Below, in pieces: positions 5,873 through 6,398 of a stretch of DNA of 6,398 bases. Each line of letters opens with the position of its first letter. The stretch's first letter is position 1. The DNA lies in the NCBI GenBank assembly GCA_039029935.1, contig JBCCFC010000819.1, positions 1-6,398 of the forward strand, given 5' to 3'. The stretch is from G039029935 sp039029935. Lineage in GTDB: Bacteria > Chloroflexota > Anaerolineae > Caldilineales > Caldilineaceae. Below the pieces are notes generated by a model. It was not told the origin of the DNA. It saw only the letters and a program-made list of their open reading frames with translations, and did no database searches. Made by a program: the position numbers and the translations under genes.

Positions 5873-5907
5873 GGGGACCCAGAGGGTTCCCCGCAATCCC
5901 ATGGGTC
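5873..5907. other. GC-rich stem-loop with alternative pairings in an AT-rich intergenic region
   Basis: GGGGACCC (5873-5880) can pair with GGGTTCCCC (5884-5892) with one bulged base. Alternatively CATGGG (5870-5875) can pair with CCCATG (5898-5903), and GACCC (5876-5880) with GGGTC (5903-5907). Competing structures of this sort occur in leader RNAs and attenuators, but no riboswitch class is recognised. On the minus strand it would sit at the far upstream end of the kinase leader. Confidence 0.3.
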
Positions 5908-6201
5908 TTATTTTGCAACAGTTCTAATAGCTTACACTTGTAATTTGGCAACCTAACTATTGTTGTAGGCAAATCGTTGATTTGGCGATGATGGATAGCA
6001 ACAAGCAATGCTCAAAGACCGTTTGACTGCGTACTATTCCAAATTGTATGCAGGAATGTTGTACTGTGAGAGATGATACCACAATTCAAACCATGAAGAA
6101 TCCGTTATTTGTTAGACCGTTTACGATTTATGACTGATTTTTAGCGATGGTTGTATGCGAAGAAACCTTACATATTAGTTTAAGTTTGAGAAATTCACTC
6201 T
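5908..6201. other. AT-rich intergenic stretch without a recognisable gene
   Basis: Both strands were read. The longest open frame touching this stretch is a 61-codon minus-strand frame (5823-6008) with a TTG start and no ribosome-binding site, and its protein resembles nothing I recognise. A 37-codon plus-strand frame (5830-5943) also lacks a ribosome-binding site. No tRNA cloverleaf or transposase remnant was recognised. Together with 5700-5907 this makes about 500 bases of upstream or spacer DNA. Confidence 0.5.
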
Positions 6202-6398
6202 TTACGTTGTGTGCCAGTATTCGGTAGGTGAGTATTCGGTATTCAGTAGGTCAGTATTCGGTGGGTCGGTGACTCGCAACATCAGGACCTGGGCGTCCGG
6301 ACTGAGCTTCTCGAAGACCAGAACGTGCGATTCGGGCTCCTCGAGGGCCACCACCTGCTGTGTCAGCTCGGTGTCCTGGAGCAGCTGTCTCTCGACGC
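6202..6398 (-). CDS. C-terminal fragment of an unidentified protein from GC-rich DNA
   Basis: The minus strand is open from the window edge to TAA at 6202-6204, 65 codons. The first about 45 codons look like genuine coding sequence of a high-GC genome, dominated by GTC, CTG, CTC, GAG and GTG, and read VERQLLQDTELTQQVVALEE, PESHVLVFEKLSPDAQ, then VLMLRVTDPP. The pattern of a short acidic segment, a hydrophobic strand, a turn and a second strand faintly recalls the C-terminal domain of MscS-type mechanosensitive channels; this is a guess. The last about 18 codons run through the ATTCGGT repeats (TEYSPTEY), so the natural C-terminus is probably lost or replaced. I count 82 G or C in the last 130 bases (63%), unlike the AT-rich DNA next to it. 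A chimeric junction is a serious possibility. Confidence 0.4.
   Translation of the reverse strand, partial: VERQLLQDTELTQQVVALEEPESHVLVFEKLSPDAQVLMLRVTDPPNTDLLNTEYSPTEYWHTT
6216..6270. repeat. Short degenerate tandem repeats built on AGTATTCGGT
   Basis: AGTATTCGGT occurs at 6216-6225, 6231-6240 and 6253-6262, with the related ATTCAGTAGGT at 6241-6251 between them. The last unit extends to ATTCGGTGGGT (6256-6266), an exact 11-base match to the right arm of the hairpin at 3924-3934. The units resemble the short tandem repeats common between genes in some filamentous bacteria. The GC-rich fragment begins directly after them. Confidence 0.75.

Noticed and set aside
5823..6008. 61-codon minus-strand frame starting at TTG 6008
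   Set aside because: No ribosome-binding site, it runs through the repeat array, and the protein is not recognisable; kept only as a note in the intergenic entry.
6016..6122. Two copies of AGACCGTTT (6016-6024 and 6114-6122) as possible attachment or insertion-site repeats
   Set aside because: Nine bases is too short, the flanks do not match, and nothing mobile lies between them.

Overview
The window holds four complete protein-coding genes, plus fragments at both ends. It looks like accessory-metabolism DNA from a free-living bacterium of intermediate GC, roughly half GC by eye. A DUF4058 gene, a large hybrid sensor kinase and short ATTCGGT-type dispersed repeats are compatible with a filamentous or soil-type phylum such as Chloroflexota. 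That assignment is inference and weak. No phage, IS, CRISPR, rRNA or tRNA signal was seen.

Layout. Bases 1-252 form a near-perfect inverted repeat centred between 126 and 127. Its right arm carries the ribosome-binding site and first 23 codons of a metallo-beta-lactamase-fold hydrolase (184-1035, +). Its left arm carries a mirror copy of the same start on the minus strand. After the hydrolase comes a 20-bp stem with a T-tract (1033-1117), then a DUF4058 gene (1132-1899, +). That gene overlaps by four bases a YjhG/YagF-type xylonate dehydratase (1896-3890, +). A hairpin at 3911-3934 separates it from a convergent membrane-bound hybrid histidine kinase (3971-5695, -). The kinase is preceded by about 500 bases with no convincing gene but with several dyads and three exact 10-bp tandem repeats. 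From about 6216 there are ATTCGGT repeats, and then a GC-rich stretch that reads as the C-terminal end of an unrelated minus-strand protein.

How the genes may work together. The best-supported biochemical theme is sugar-acid catabolism. YjhG-type enzymes dehydrate D-xylonate (or a related aldonate) to a 2-keto-3-deoxy acid. The upstream hydrolase has the layout of UlaG-like lactonases, which open sugar lactones to sugar acids, so lactone opening followed by dehydration is a plausible two-step module. The DUF4058 protein between them has no known role. The kinase reads the opposite way, has no adjacent response regulator and no demonstrated link to the sugar genes.

Caution about the ends. The mismatches in the left palindrome are all transversions, mostly amino-acid-changing, and become denser toward base 1. 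The last 130 bases differ sharply in GC from the rest. Both ends may therefore be assembly or library chimeras rather than genome structure, and they should be verified before any biological reading is built on them.
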